From contig PKXI01000122.1 of NCBI GenBank assembly GCA_003133425.1, positions 1-24,373 of the forward strand: a stretch of 24,373 nucleotides of DNA. Reading direction: 5' to 3'. Each line of letters begins with the position of its first letter. Position 1 is the stretch's first letter. The position numbers and the translations under genes are program-made. The DNA comes from Acidobacteriaceae bacterium (GTDB lineage Bacteria > Acidobacteriota > Terriglobia > Terriglobales > Acidobacteriaceae). The notes beneath the pieces were generated by a model. It did no database searches. It had not been told where the DNA came from and saw nothing but the letters and a program-made list of their open reading frames with translations. Positions 14,900 through 23,238 of the stretch are shown here, one piece after another.

Positions 14900-16870
14900 A
14901 TGAGGCGCAGCGGTTGGTTGCGTGCCGCAGCGGGTTTGTGCGCCGTTGCCGGCGCGATGTATGCCGCCAGCCAGGCGCCGAGCGGTAACTCGAGTTCGCC
15001 ACTGCGCAAGGACGCGCACGTGTGCGAATGCGGAGCGCATCCGCCTGCTCCACCGCGCGATCGGGAGGTCACTCCTTATGCAGGTGAACCAAAAGACCTG
15101 AGCCCTTACGTCAAGTTTGCTTCGCCTTATGATCTGAATTACGTTCACCCCAATATCTATTCGGGTGCAGGGCGCGATCTGCCTGAGCCGCGAAATCTGA
15201 CCGAGATACGCATTGGCTTCTTCGGGCCAATCGAACATAACCCGGAGCAGATCTTCGGATTGCGCATGCTGCACGGCGCGCAGTTGGCCGTGGAAGAGGC
15301 GAATGCGCGCGGCGGGTATGGAGACAAACCATTCCGGCTGATGCTGCATAACGACTACGACAACTGGCAGGCGAAGGCCATGTACGGCGACGACCGGCCT
15401 ACCGATCCGGCAATTTGGGGCTCGGCCTCGAATGAAGTGGTGAAGATGGTGTATGACGACCAGGACTGGGCGATCTTCGGCTCCATCAGTTCTGACTCGA
15501 CGCACATCGCGCTGCGCGTGGCGCTCAAAGCGGAGATACCTATCGTCAACTCAGCTTCGACAGATCCCACGATCCCCGAGACCTACATACCGTGGTATTT
15601 TACTGACCTGCAGGATGACAGGGTACAGAGCCTGACTTTGGCGCGGCACATTTACAGCGAGCTTGGTTTAAAGCGTGTTGCCCTGCTCCGCGTGAACAGC
15701 CGCTACGGCCGCTTTGGAGTGATAAAGTTTCGCGATGCTTCGCGGCGTCTCGGCCACCCGGTGGTGATCGAGCAGAAGTTCTTGCCCGGCGATCAGGACT
15801 TCGCGCGACAGCTGAAGGTGATTCAGGAGTCGCGGACTGACGGAATCGTGCTCTGGGCAGATGAGATTCCGGCGGCGCGGATACTGAAGCAAATGCGCAG
15901 CCTGGGCATGAAGCAGCGCGTCCTTGGAGCGTATCGCACGCTGGGGCCTGAATTGTTGAAAGAGGCAGCGCCTGCGGCGGAGGGATTTGAGGCGGTCTTT
16001 CCTTACAATCCCAATCGCGACGATCCGACCTGGATCGACTTCAATCGCCGCTATGAAGAACGGTTTCACGAAAAGCCGGAGCAGTTTGCCTCGCTCGCAT
16101 ACGACGCGATGAACGCACTCCTGGACTCAATCTGCAAGGCCGGATTAAATCGCGCGCGCATTCACGATGCGCTTGCCGACGTCGAGCAATACGACGGTGT
16201 CACGGGACGGATGATCTTCGATCCTAATCAGAAGAATGTGTCTCCCATGTACATGGGCACGGTCCACAACGGTGAGGTAACTTACCGCTTGGCAACCATG
16301 GAAAAGTCATCTGCGGCTGCGCAAACGCCCTATGCGCGGATAGGAGAGGACAAGGCTGGATTTGCAGGGCCGCATGCCGCAGACCTGCCGGTGGGTCCCG
16401 TACGCGTAGTTCTCTTCGGCCCAGGAGCACAAGAGATCGTGACGTCGCCCGAGGTGGTGTCGCAACTCCGCGCCGAAGAAGCGCAAGGCCGGAAGTGGAT
16501 TTTGTTGCCTGTGGATAGCCAACAGAACTGGGGCGCGGCTTCGACCCAATTGGTTCACGACCTGATGGATGAACATGCGTTGGCCATCGTGGCATTGGAT
16601 CGCGCCGCGAGTCACCTCTCGGAACAGTTGGCGCTGAAGAGCTTTGTTCCGGTAATCGCCCTGAGTAACGACAAGTCGCTCACGGCCGCAAATGTCCCGT
16701 GGGTCTTTCGGCTCCCAACTGGAACCAGCCCGGCGGCCGCGCTTCGCCTGCTGGAACAGGCGGTGCAGCATGCGGGGGCGAACTCGGAGAGAGTACGAAA
16801 TCTGCTTGCGTCCGGAGACACAGTTTCTGGATGGTCCTTCCTCTCAACGGGAGAGTTAAGGACACAGTAG
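14900..16870 (+). CDS. Large periplasmic ligand-binding protein (Peripla_BP_6, ABC/receptor type) with a second partial module
   Basis: 656-residue exported protein. ATG 14900 is preferred (AGGAG at 14889-14893, 6 bases upstream); GTG 14894, overlapping the RidA-like stop, would add only two residues. A signal peptide (WLRAAAGLCAVAGAMYAAS) is followed by a CxC-containing linker (HVCECGAHPP). Residues ~80-470 form a complete type-I periplasmic binding fold (EIRIGFFGPIE, GAQLAVEEANARGGY, DWAIFGSISS, IPIVNSASTDP, RVALLRVNSRYGRFG, FASLAYDAMNALLD) like LivJ, AmiC and UrtA. Residues ~485-640 resemble the N-terminal half of the same fold again (VRVVLFGPGAQE, ALAIVALDRAASHLSEQLA, PVIALSNDKSLT). Usual LivJ-type proteins are about 370 residues. 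No permease or ATPase is in the window, so it may be a sensor or scavenging protein rather than a transporter part. Last gene of the run. Confidence 0.9.
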   Translation: MRRSGWLRAAAGLCAVAGAMYAASQAPSGNSSSPLRKDAHVCECGAHPPAPPRDREVTPYAGEPKDLSPYVKFASPYDLNYVHPNIYSGAGRDLPEPRNLTEIRIGFFGPIEHNPEQIFGLRMLHGAQLAVEEANARGGYGDKPFRLMLHNDYDNWQAKAMYGDDRPTDPAIWGSASNEVVKMVYDDQDWAIFGSISSDSTHIALRVALKAEIPIVNSASTDPTIPETYIPWYFTDLQDDRVQSLTLARHIYSELGLKRVALLRVNSRYGRFGVIKFRDASRRLGHPVVIEQKFLPGDQDFARQLKVIQESRTDGIVLWADEIPAARILKQMRSLGMKQRVLGAYRTLGPELLKEAAPAAEGFEAVFPYNPNRDDPTWIDFNRRYEERFHEKPEQFASLAYDAMNALLDSICKAGLNRARIHDALADVEQYDGVTGRMIFDPNQKNVSPMYMGTVHNGEVTYRLATMEKSSAAAQTPYARIGEDKAGFAGPHAADLPVGPVRVVLFGPGAQEIVTSPEVVSQLRAEEAQGRKWILLPVDSQQNWGAASTQLVHDLMDEHALAIVALDRAASHLSEQLALKSFVPVIALSNDKSLTAANVPWVFRLPTGTSPAAALRLLEQAVQHAGANSERVRNLLASGDTVSGWSFLSTGELRTQ

Positions 16871-17261
16871 ATCCAATCGAATTCCGATTTATGCTGCGCG
16901 AGCAGGGATAACGAGCGGGGCGATCTTGCGAGAGATCTTCTCTGGAGAACATGATTCCGCTGAATACAGCGCATTGCGTCGATGGATATGGATTGAACGG
17001 CACCGGCCGCTGCGCAGGCAGCCCCCAAAAAGATCAGGCGGCCACCTGTGTGAGAGGCAGCCGCCTGTAGGTCAAACCGAATATCTACAGCAGGAGACAA
17101 AGAAAAGATACCAATTACTTGATTCCTTGTCTTGGACCAATTGGGCGACGATCGAGTCCATCAATAGATTGAGATGGGATGTAACTGCGCGACAGTGATC
17201 TGCCCATGCAGAGCCGTCGGGAGAGACAAGCTCAATGCCCACAGGAAAGCTATCTTCCTGC
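16871..17261 (+). other. Gene-free gap between convergent genes
   Basis: 391 bases between the end of the long operon and the stop of the glutaminase-like gene on the other strand. Short open frames exist (e.g. 16926-17198), but they have no SD, no recognisable motif and no typical start, so I do not call them. The stretch holds an inverted repeat at 17035-17067 and a small hairpin at 17242-17260 (CAGGAA/TTCCTG, 7-base loop) just beyond the glutaminase stop. Neither is followed by a T-run on the relevant strand. Confidence 0.6.
17035..17067. repeat. Inverted repeat, 8-bp arms
   Basis: CAGGCGGC (17035-17042) and GCCGCCTG (17060-17067) are perfect inverted arms around a 17-base spacer, in the gap between convergent genes. 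A GC-rich stem here could end transcription from either side, but no T-tract follows, so it does not qualify as a standard intrinsic terminator. Confidence 0.4.
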
Positions 17262-19379
17262 CTACTCACCATGCCCGGCACTGAGGCCCTCGCCCAAGGC
17301 ACCGCTCCATTTATTCCACTTGGCAGTGAGCTTTGGATCCGACAAGGCCTTGATGTAGACCCCGCCCACCACGCTGCGGGCTTCGAAGGAGATATGCTTC
17401 CCGGTCTTGGTGTCATACCAGTCTGAAAGCGGCACGCGATCGGGCGTTTCGTTGGTCCACTGGTAGACGGGGTCGATGAGAGCGTTGAACTGCTTGGGAT
17501 CGGACGCAAGCGTGGCCGTCCAGACAGACCAATCGAGCTTGGTGTAATCTGCGCGCACGTCGAGCGGAAGCCCGTACTTGTTGATCTTCGTCATGTAGTA
17601 GGCCAGCTCGGTTTCGCGAACGCTCTTTGGGAACAGGTTGTAACCGAGAATCTGATCCCACACCAGATTGTATTTCTGGCTCCAGGTATTCGGACTGTTA
17701 AATGCGAGCTTGTAGTGATCTCCCTCGATCCCCATGGAAACCCACTTCTCAGCCATGGATTTTGCGGCCGAGCTGTATTCGGTGGCGATGTCCTCGTGTT
17801 TCAGGAGATGCGCAAGGTTGGCGTAGGCGGCAAGTCCTTCAATCGCTTTGATGGAGAGATTGGCATTGTGAGCTAGGTGTCCCGCAAAATCATCTGTGCT
17901 GAGCTGGTTCTCGGGATCGAGCCCCTTGTCTTTGAGATACTGTGCCCAGCTGGTGAGCTGCGGCCAGAAGCGCTCTGCAAGCCGCGCATTCCCTTCGGCA
18001 CGCGCCAGAGCGTCGACGAGGATAAGCATGTTGCCGCTTTCCTCGACGGGCATCTGGTTCTCTTCAGTCTTTTCGCCGCCACCGTACACTTGCCCATTCG
18101 CCAATGGATACTGACCGAGATCATGCGGAGAGAACGGAAACCGCCAGCGTCCAAGAGCGGAGTATTCAAGCACGGGGAGCAGCTGTGCCTCAAGCAGCTT
18201 TGGCTGCAGGAATAGGAACAAAGGGGCCGAAGGATAGATGACGTCTACGGTGGCGATGCAGCCGTTCGACGTGTTTTCCTTGGGGAACATCAACGCATCG
18301 CCATTGAGATCGGCGGCGATTTTGTGTGCGGCGAGTGACTGCCGGTAAGCAAGAATCGAGAGAGCCGCGTAGTGTTCTCCACCAACCTTGATCAAGTCGT
18401 CGGTCAGGTCCTTATCAAATGCAGTACCTTGTGCATCGAGAGCGGAATACTGATCTTCGGAAACATCGAGCAATTCCTCCACCGGCATGTCGTTCCGTTG
18501 CCAATAGGGCCGGAGATTGCGCTGGAAGAACTGAATGGCATAGCCCTCGGTATAGGCGAGAAGCAGATGACGCTTGACGGGCGCTGCGCTGACCGCACCA
18601 AGGTCGAAGACCGCTGCAAGGTGCGGGCAGAGCCGGCCGGCGGGCTGGGGCATGTCTATGGAGTCGCTTTCCGCAAGCATGCCTGTGGCTACAAAGTCCG
18701 CTGCGGGATGAGGCGCGATAACCGTGGTGGCATCCTCATTCTTCGGAACTGCCAGATGGAAGTAACCCCAGTCGATGCGGAGATTGTCACCGGAACGATT
18801 GAGGATGTTCTGGTCGCGCGATCCGGCGGAAAGAACATTCAGGCGCGAGGTATGGTTGCGGAACGTCACTACTTGCTGACCTCTCTCGTTGACCGAAATC
18901 ACGGGATCCACTTCGAGTAGAATCGAGACCTTGTGCGGAGCCCCATCCGTTGCTTTCGCGCTCCAGGTGAGATAGGTAACCGGCCTCGACAGGAGATCGA
19001 TATTGTTCATGATCGCCGGGGTAAAAAACGTGAGTGCCAGCGTGATGCCGCCCTGGCTGAATTCGTAGCGCGTATGCGTCGGCGTGATCGAACTCGCAGT
19101 CTGCCGCATTGCGGGAACGGGATCAGGACGGCGGCCAGGGAGCCGACCCATGAAGCGATAAGGCTTGCCGTCGATTCGCGCAACACCGTTGATCGGCTGC
19201 GGGCTCCCCGTCCAATGGGTCGCCTCTGAATCCGTGAGATTGGTGCTTGTGGACCAGACGCTGAAGTACGGGTCGTGCGTAATCAGCGGCGTCGCAGGCG
19301 GTCTCTGTTGGCAAAGGGCAGAGCTGACACCAAGACAGGAAATGATGCAACAAGCAAACAGCGATCGAACAGCCTTCAT
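17262..19379 (-). CDS. Secreted glutaminase-A-like protein (DUF4964/DUF5127/DUF4965/DUF1793 architecture)
   Basis: 705-residue exported protein with a Sec signal (MKAVRSLFACCIISCLGVSSALC-QQ). The order of recognisable blocks matches fungal glutaminase GtaA and its bacterial relatives. An N-terminal motif is LITHDPYFSVWS with SPQPINGVARIDGKPYRF, followed by a beta-sandwich region (DUF5127-like). Then comes an (alpha/alpha) barrel part with FPFSPHDLGQYPLANG and STDDFAGHLAHNANLS near residue 500, and a C-terminal block RSVVGGVYIKAL. Length is normal. The likely activity is extracytoplasmic hydrolysis of glutamine or a related amide or glycoside; many bacterial members have no proven substrate. 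GGAGAA lies upstream of ATG 19379. It is divergent from the TonB-dependent receptor across a 418-base gap, suggesting shared control. Confidence 0.9.
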   Translation of the reverse strand: MKAVRSLFACCIISCLGVSSALCQQRPPATPLITHDPYFSVWSTSTNLTDSEATHWTGSPQPINGVARIDGKPYRFMGRLPGRRPDPVPAMRQTASSITPTHTRYEFSQGGITLALTFFTPAIMNNIDLLSRPVTYLTWSAKATDGAPHKVSILLEVDPVISVNERGQQVVTFRNHTSRLNVLSAGSRDQNILNRSGDNLRIDWGYFHLAVPKNEDATTVIAPHPAADFVATGMLAESDSIDMPQPAGRLCPHLAAVFDLGAVSAAPVKRHLLLAYTEGYAIQFFQRNLRPYWQRNDMPVEELLDVSEDQYSALDAQGTAFDKDLTDDLIKVGGEHYAALSILAYRQSLAAHKIAADLNGDALMFPKENTSNGCIATVDVIYPSAPLFLFLQPKLLEAQLLPVLEYSALGRWRFPFSPHDLGQYPLANGQVYGGGEKTEENQMPVEESGNMLILVDALARAEGNARLAERFWPQLTSWAQYLKDKGLDPENQLSTDDFAGHLAHNANLSIKAIEGLAAYANLAHLLKHEDIATEYSSAAKSMAEKWVSMGIEGDHYKLAFNSPNTWSQKYNLVWDQILGYNLFPKSVRETELAYYMTKINKYGLPLDVRADYTKLDWSVWTATLASDPKQFNALIDPVYQWTNETPDRVPLSDWYDTKTGKHISFEARSVVGGVYIKALSDPKLTAKWNKWSGALGEGLSAGHGE

Positions 19380-19797
19380 GCGATTCTCCTTTTCGCGCTC
19401 CTCGCCCGCATGGTTAGTCAGGCACGTGACGATATCCTCAGGCGGTCAGTTCATGATAAGGCGATTGACCTACATCTGACTCACATCCAGGTTTGCCGAC
19501 TTCCATTCGACAGGCTGAGCCGAAACTGGCTGGAGGGAAAGGTCCCTCTCCCTTTCTGTCTCCACCTAAAGGATGAGGCTTCGTACCAACGATTGGATGA
19601 AGACACCAGTGCAACTGGAGCCTAGACTGCGGGATAGTTGATTGCCAAAGAGTCTGTGTGCGCTTCCCCTTTCCCCCAGGCTCACGGACGTTCGGCAGAA
19701 TGCGAATTCAGGCACAGAGCGGATGCACATGTTCAAGGGTCCCCGCCTTCGTCCGCCAATCTGCTGATATTCAGCCCTGCCCTATTGGAGCGTCACG
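19380..19797. other. Divergent promoter region between glutaminase-like gene and TonB receptor
   Basis: 418 bases between two divergent starts, with no credible gene. It should contain promoters for both directions, but I cannot point to a convincing -35/-10 pair. A small inverted repeat GAGGGA-AAGG-TCCCTC at 19533-19548 is the only clear symmetry and could be an operator or chance. The length is enough for an untranslated leader or a transcription factor site. No riboswitch consensus that I know is visible. Confidence 0.55.
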
Positions 19798-22700
19798 ATG
19801 CAAAGAGCTGTACCGGTTCTCATTGGTCTTGCTATCGCCCTGGCCACAGCCCAGGCTCAAAGCAACTACGCGGTCATTCGTGGTTCCATCCTGGATCCGC
19901 AGCATCGTCCCGTTGTTGGAGCGCGTGTCCACGTCACCGCGGCCTACACCGGCGCTGAGCGCGAAGTTGCGTCCAACGGCACGGGCCTTTACGAGATTGC
20001 AGGGTTGCAGCCGGGCGCGTACACGCTGGCTGTCGATAGCTCCGGATTCCTGCAGGCGACTCAAGCCATCAACCTCGAGGTTGGCCAGCAGGCCACTCTT
20101 GACCTGCAATTGCGGCTTGGCTCCGATAAGCAATCCGTCATGGTCCAGGCCTCGGGTGAGTTGCTCAAGACCCAGGATGCGAGCGTGGGCGAAGTGGTAG
20201 ATGAGCGATCGGTGGATTCGCTGCCGCTGAATGGCCGGATGTTGATCGACCTTGTGTTGACCGTCCCCGGAGCGCATTTGAGCCATGGCGCCGCGGCCGG
20301 TGATATGAACTCTCTCTACTGGAGGCCGGGCCAGCGTTCAGCTGTAAGTATCGGTGGGAGCCGCCCCAACGCAAACTACTTTCTGCTCGACGGCGCCACC
20401 AACACCGACCCCACATTCAGCACGCAGAATCTCAGCCCCTCCCCCGACGCTGTGCAGGAGTTCGAGGTCCAGACCGGAAGCTATTCGGCGGAGATGGGCG
20501 GTGCCGGCGGCGGACAGATCAATATTGTTACCCGCTCCGGGTCCAGTCACTTTCACGGGACCGCCTATGAGTTTCTACGCAACGGTGCCATGGACGCGCA
20601 CTCCTTCAATCAGATGGGCGGATCGAATTTTCTGGTGCAGAACAACTTTGGCGCCTCGCTGGGCGGCCCCGTAAAGCGCACCGGAAAAACCTTCTTCTTT
20701 ACGAATTACGAAGCTCTGCGGCACGTTGAGATCGATGCAATGGTAGACACGGTGCCGACCTCAATCGAAGACACCGGCGACTTCAGCCAAAGCGGCGTTA
20801 ACATCTACGATCCGAATACAACTGCCACGAATCCCAACTATAACCCCAGCTTGCCCGTCAGCCTGTCTAATCCCCAGTACATCCGCCAACAGTTCGTTTA
20901 CAACGGCGTGAACAATGTGATTCCGCCGGGACGCCTGACCCAGGCGGCCTCAATCATGCTGAATAAATACACGCCGCTGCCAAACACCATGAACATGGGT
21001 AGCTCAACCATGATGGGACAGCCGACTGTAATAGGCGCAGGCAACGACGCCAACAACTATCTGGATACGCGCAAAGAGCGCATGACCGACAACCAGGGAA
21101 CCGTTCGCGTCGATCACAGTTTTGCCAACGGCGATACCGCCTTCTTCCGTTACTCGGCTTCGAGTGAGTATGGCTTCATGCCCGAGGGCCTGCCCGGCTT
21201 CGGATTTAATCATGACAATCTTTCCCAGCAGGGAGTCGTGGCTTGGACCCGCGTTCTCTCCCCGCACATGGTCAACATGGCGTCGGCGGCCATCTCGCGC
21301 CTGGTGATGATGCACACCACCGAAAGCGCGGGCAAAAACGACATTGTCGATGAACTCGGTATCACCGGAACCGGATTCGGCGGCCCCAATGCCTGGGGCG
21401 CGCCCTATTTCACGGTGCAAGGCTTTTCGCCGCTGGGCGACAACTTCAGCGCCACACCGATGCACGCCTGGGACACGGTGATCGAGGGCCGGGACTCGCT
21501 GAGTTGGCAGATCGGCCGCCATAGCGCCAAGTTTGGCGGCGCGTACCAGAAGTTTATTTGGCCCATGTGGGGCTTCTTTCAGAATCGCGGCTACTACCAG
21601 TTCACCAACGGCTTTACCACCAAGTCCGCACTCAATGACGGTACCGGGTCGGCGCTTGCGAGCTTCCTTCTGGCGCTCCCGGCGGCGAGGCAGGGCCAGG
21701 TCGGCGTGCCGCAAATGCAGTTGCGCCAGTGGTACGCCGATGGCTATGGTCAGGATGCATGGAGACTGACCTCGACTACGACGCTCAGCTACGGTCTTCG
21801 CTACGAGTTCATGAGCCCGCTCGTCGATCTCGATTACACGAACAGCAATCTCGACCTTTCGACAGGTGTGCCGCAGGTCTTCATTGGCGGCCAGAACGGC
21901 TATCCGCGCGGCCTCATGTACGCCAACCGCACCAACTTCGCGCCCCGGTTGGGGCTGGCGCAGAGTTTGCCCAGGCTAGGCCTTGTCGCGCACGTGGCCT
22001 ACGGAATTTTCTTCACTCCCGTCGACATGAATACCTGGTGCAATCAGCGCCATAACGTACCCTACGTTTTCCCTGAGACCGCGCAAAGCGATCCGTTTAT
22101 TCCCAGCATCACTACGCTGAACTTCCCCGCTCCTGTACTCGGCACAACAGCGGTCAGCTTTACTTCAGTCCAGTTGCACGCTAAGGCTCAATATGTCCAG
22201 CAGTGGAGCGCTTCGCTCGAAAAACAATTGGGCAGCCAGACCACCGTCGAGGTCGGCTACCTGGGCTCGGGCGGATTCCATCTGCAGCGCTCTCATCTCA
22301 TCAACAACGCGCAGCCGGGCGCGGGCCTCATTCAACCCCGCCGTCCGTTTCCCAAAATCAGCTTTGTACCCAACACCGTCTTTCCATCCACGGTCACGGT
22401 TTCCAGCACCACGTTTCCCGTGAGCACTATCAATTTGCTCGAGAACACATCGCAAAGCTGGTATGACGCCGGATACGTGAACGTTCGCCGCCGCTATGCG
22501 CGCGGGCTCAGTCTGCTGGCGAACTACACCTTCGCCAAGGCACTTGAAAACGCGCCCGACTTTCGCTCGCCGATGTTTGAAGCTGCCACTCCACAAGACA
22601 ACAACAATCTGAATGCGGAGAAGGGGCCTGGCTGCGATATCCGCGATCGCTTTGCCTTGAGCGCGGTCTACAACCCGCCGACATACAACCGGAACAACCT

Positions 22701-23172
22701 GACCCGCGCGCTGACCAGCGATTGGCGCGGTTCCATCGAATACCAGGTGCAGACAGGCTTTCCTCTCACCATCTCAGTCTTCGGCGATACGGCGAATGCG
22801 GGAACTGTGGTCGGCGAGAATCCTATCCGCGCAAACGTTACTGGCCAGAAGATATTCCCGTCGGGAACGCGGAACTCAACAACGTGGTTCAACCCTGCCG
22901 CCTTCAGTACGCCGCCCGCCTACACCTATGGAAGCGTTGGCCGGAACTCTGTCTATGGCCCCGGCCTGCAGAGCATGGACCTTGGGCTCGTCAAGAGTTT
23001 CAGCCTTGCGGAAAAGGCCAGGTTCGAAGCCCGCGCCGAGTTCTTCAACGCGCTCAACCACACCAACCTGGGAACACCCAATCGCTTCGTCAACACGTCA
23101 ACCTTTGGAAGCATCACCGAGGTCTCCACACCTGGACGCGAGATTCAGTTGAGTGCAAGGATCAGTTTCTAG
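19798..23172 (+). CDS. Oar-like TonB-dependent receptor with N-terminal carboxypeptidase regulatory-like domain
   Basis: 1124-residue outer-membrane protein. A signal peptide (LIGLAIALATAQA-Q) is followed by a carboxypeptidase-regulatory-like beta-sandwich at about residues 24-105 (VIRGSILDPQHRPVVGARVHV ... YEIAGLQPGAYTL). A plug domain follows (SLPLNGRMLIDLVLTVPG, IGGSRPNANYFLLDGATNTD, EFEVQTGSYSAEMGG, GGQINIVTRSGSSHFHGTAYEFLRN), then a long beta-barrel ending in aromatic Phe (LSARISF), as expected for outer-membrane insertion. This architecture is greatly expanded in Acidobacteria, where such proteins are assigned to uptake of oligosaccharides or other polymers, or to protein/adhesion roles as in myxobacterial Oar. 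Substrate unknown. GGAG lies 7 bases before ATG 19798. No SusD-like partner is visible. Confidence 0.96.
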   Translation: MQRAVPVLIGLAIALATAQAQSNYAVIRGSILDPQHRPVVGARVHVTAAYTGAEREVASNGTGLYEIAGLQPGAYTLAVDSSGFLQATQAINLEVGQQATLDLQLRLGSDKQSVMVQASGELLKTQDASVGEVVDERSVDSLPLNGRMLIDLVLTVPGAHLSHGAAAGDMNSLYWRPGQRSAVSIGGSRPNANYFLLDGATNTDPTFSTQNLSPSPDAVQEFEVQTGSYSAEMGGAGGGQINIVTRSGSSHFHGTAYEFLRNGAMDAHSFNQMGGSNFLVQNNFGASLGGPVKRTGKTFFFTNYEALRHVEIDAMVDTVPTSIEDTGDFSQSGVNIYDPNTTATNPNYNPSLPVSLSNPQYIRQQFVYNGVNNVIPPGRLTQAASIMLNKYTPLPNTMNMGSSTMMGQPTVIGAGNDANNYLDTRKERMTDNQGTVRVDHSFANGDTAFFRYSASSEYGFMPEGLPGFGFNHDNLSQQGVVAWTRVLSPHMVNMASAAISRLVMMHTTESAGKNDIVDELGITGTGFGGPNAWGAPYFTVQGFSPLGDNFSATPMHAWDTVIEGRDSLSWQIGRHSAKFGGAYQKFIWPMWGFFQNRGYYQFTNGFTTKSALNDGTGSALASFLLALPAARQGQVGVPQMQLRQWYADGYGQDAWRLTSTTTLSYGLRYEFMSPLVDLDYTNSNLDLSTGVPQVFIGGQNGYPRGLMYANRTNFAPRLGLAQSLPRLGLVAHVAYGIFFTPVDMNTWCNQRHNVPYVFPETAQSDPFIPSITTLNFPAPVLGTTAVSFTSVQLHAKAQYVQQWSASLEKQLGSQTTVEVGYLGSGGFHLQRSHLINNAQPGAGLIQPRRPFPKISFVPNTVFPSTVTVSSTTFPVSTINLLENTSQSWYDAGYVNVRRRYARGLSLLANYTFAKALENAPDFRSPMFEAATPQDNNNLNAEKGPGCDIRDRFALSAVYNPPTYNRNNLTRALTSDWRGSIEYQVQTGFPLTISVFGDTANAGTVVGENPIRANVTGQKIFPSGTRNSTTWFNPAAFSTPPAYTYGSVGRNSVYGPGLQSMDLGLVKSFSLAEKARFEARAEFFNALNHTNLGTPNRFVNTSTFGSITEVSTPGREIQLSARISF

Positions 23173-23238
23173 CGCTCCTTCTGAATTGAACGCAAACCGT
23201 GGAGCCGGAAACGCAATGGATGAAATATTCGCTCTGAC

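Noticed and set aside
1224..16870. Known mobile element or secondary-metabolite (NRPS/PKS) cluster
   Set aside because: No transposase, integrase, terminal repeats or modular synthase domains are visible anywhere in the window.
16926..17198. 90-codon forward open frame in the convergent gap
   Set aside because: No SD, non-standard start, basic and Trp-rich composition with no motif; it overlaps the inverted repeat.
17242..17260. CAGGAA/TTCCTG hairpin just beyond the glutaminase-like stop as its terminator
   Set aside because: Only a 6-bp stem and no T-tract on the reverse strand; recorded within the gap entry but not called as a terminator.
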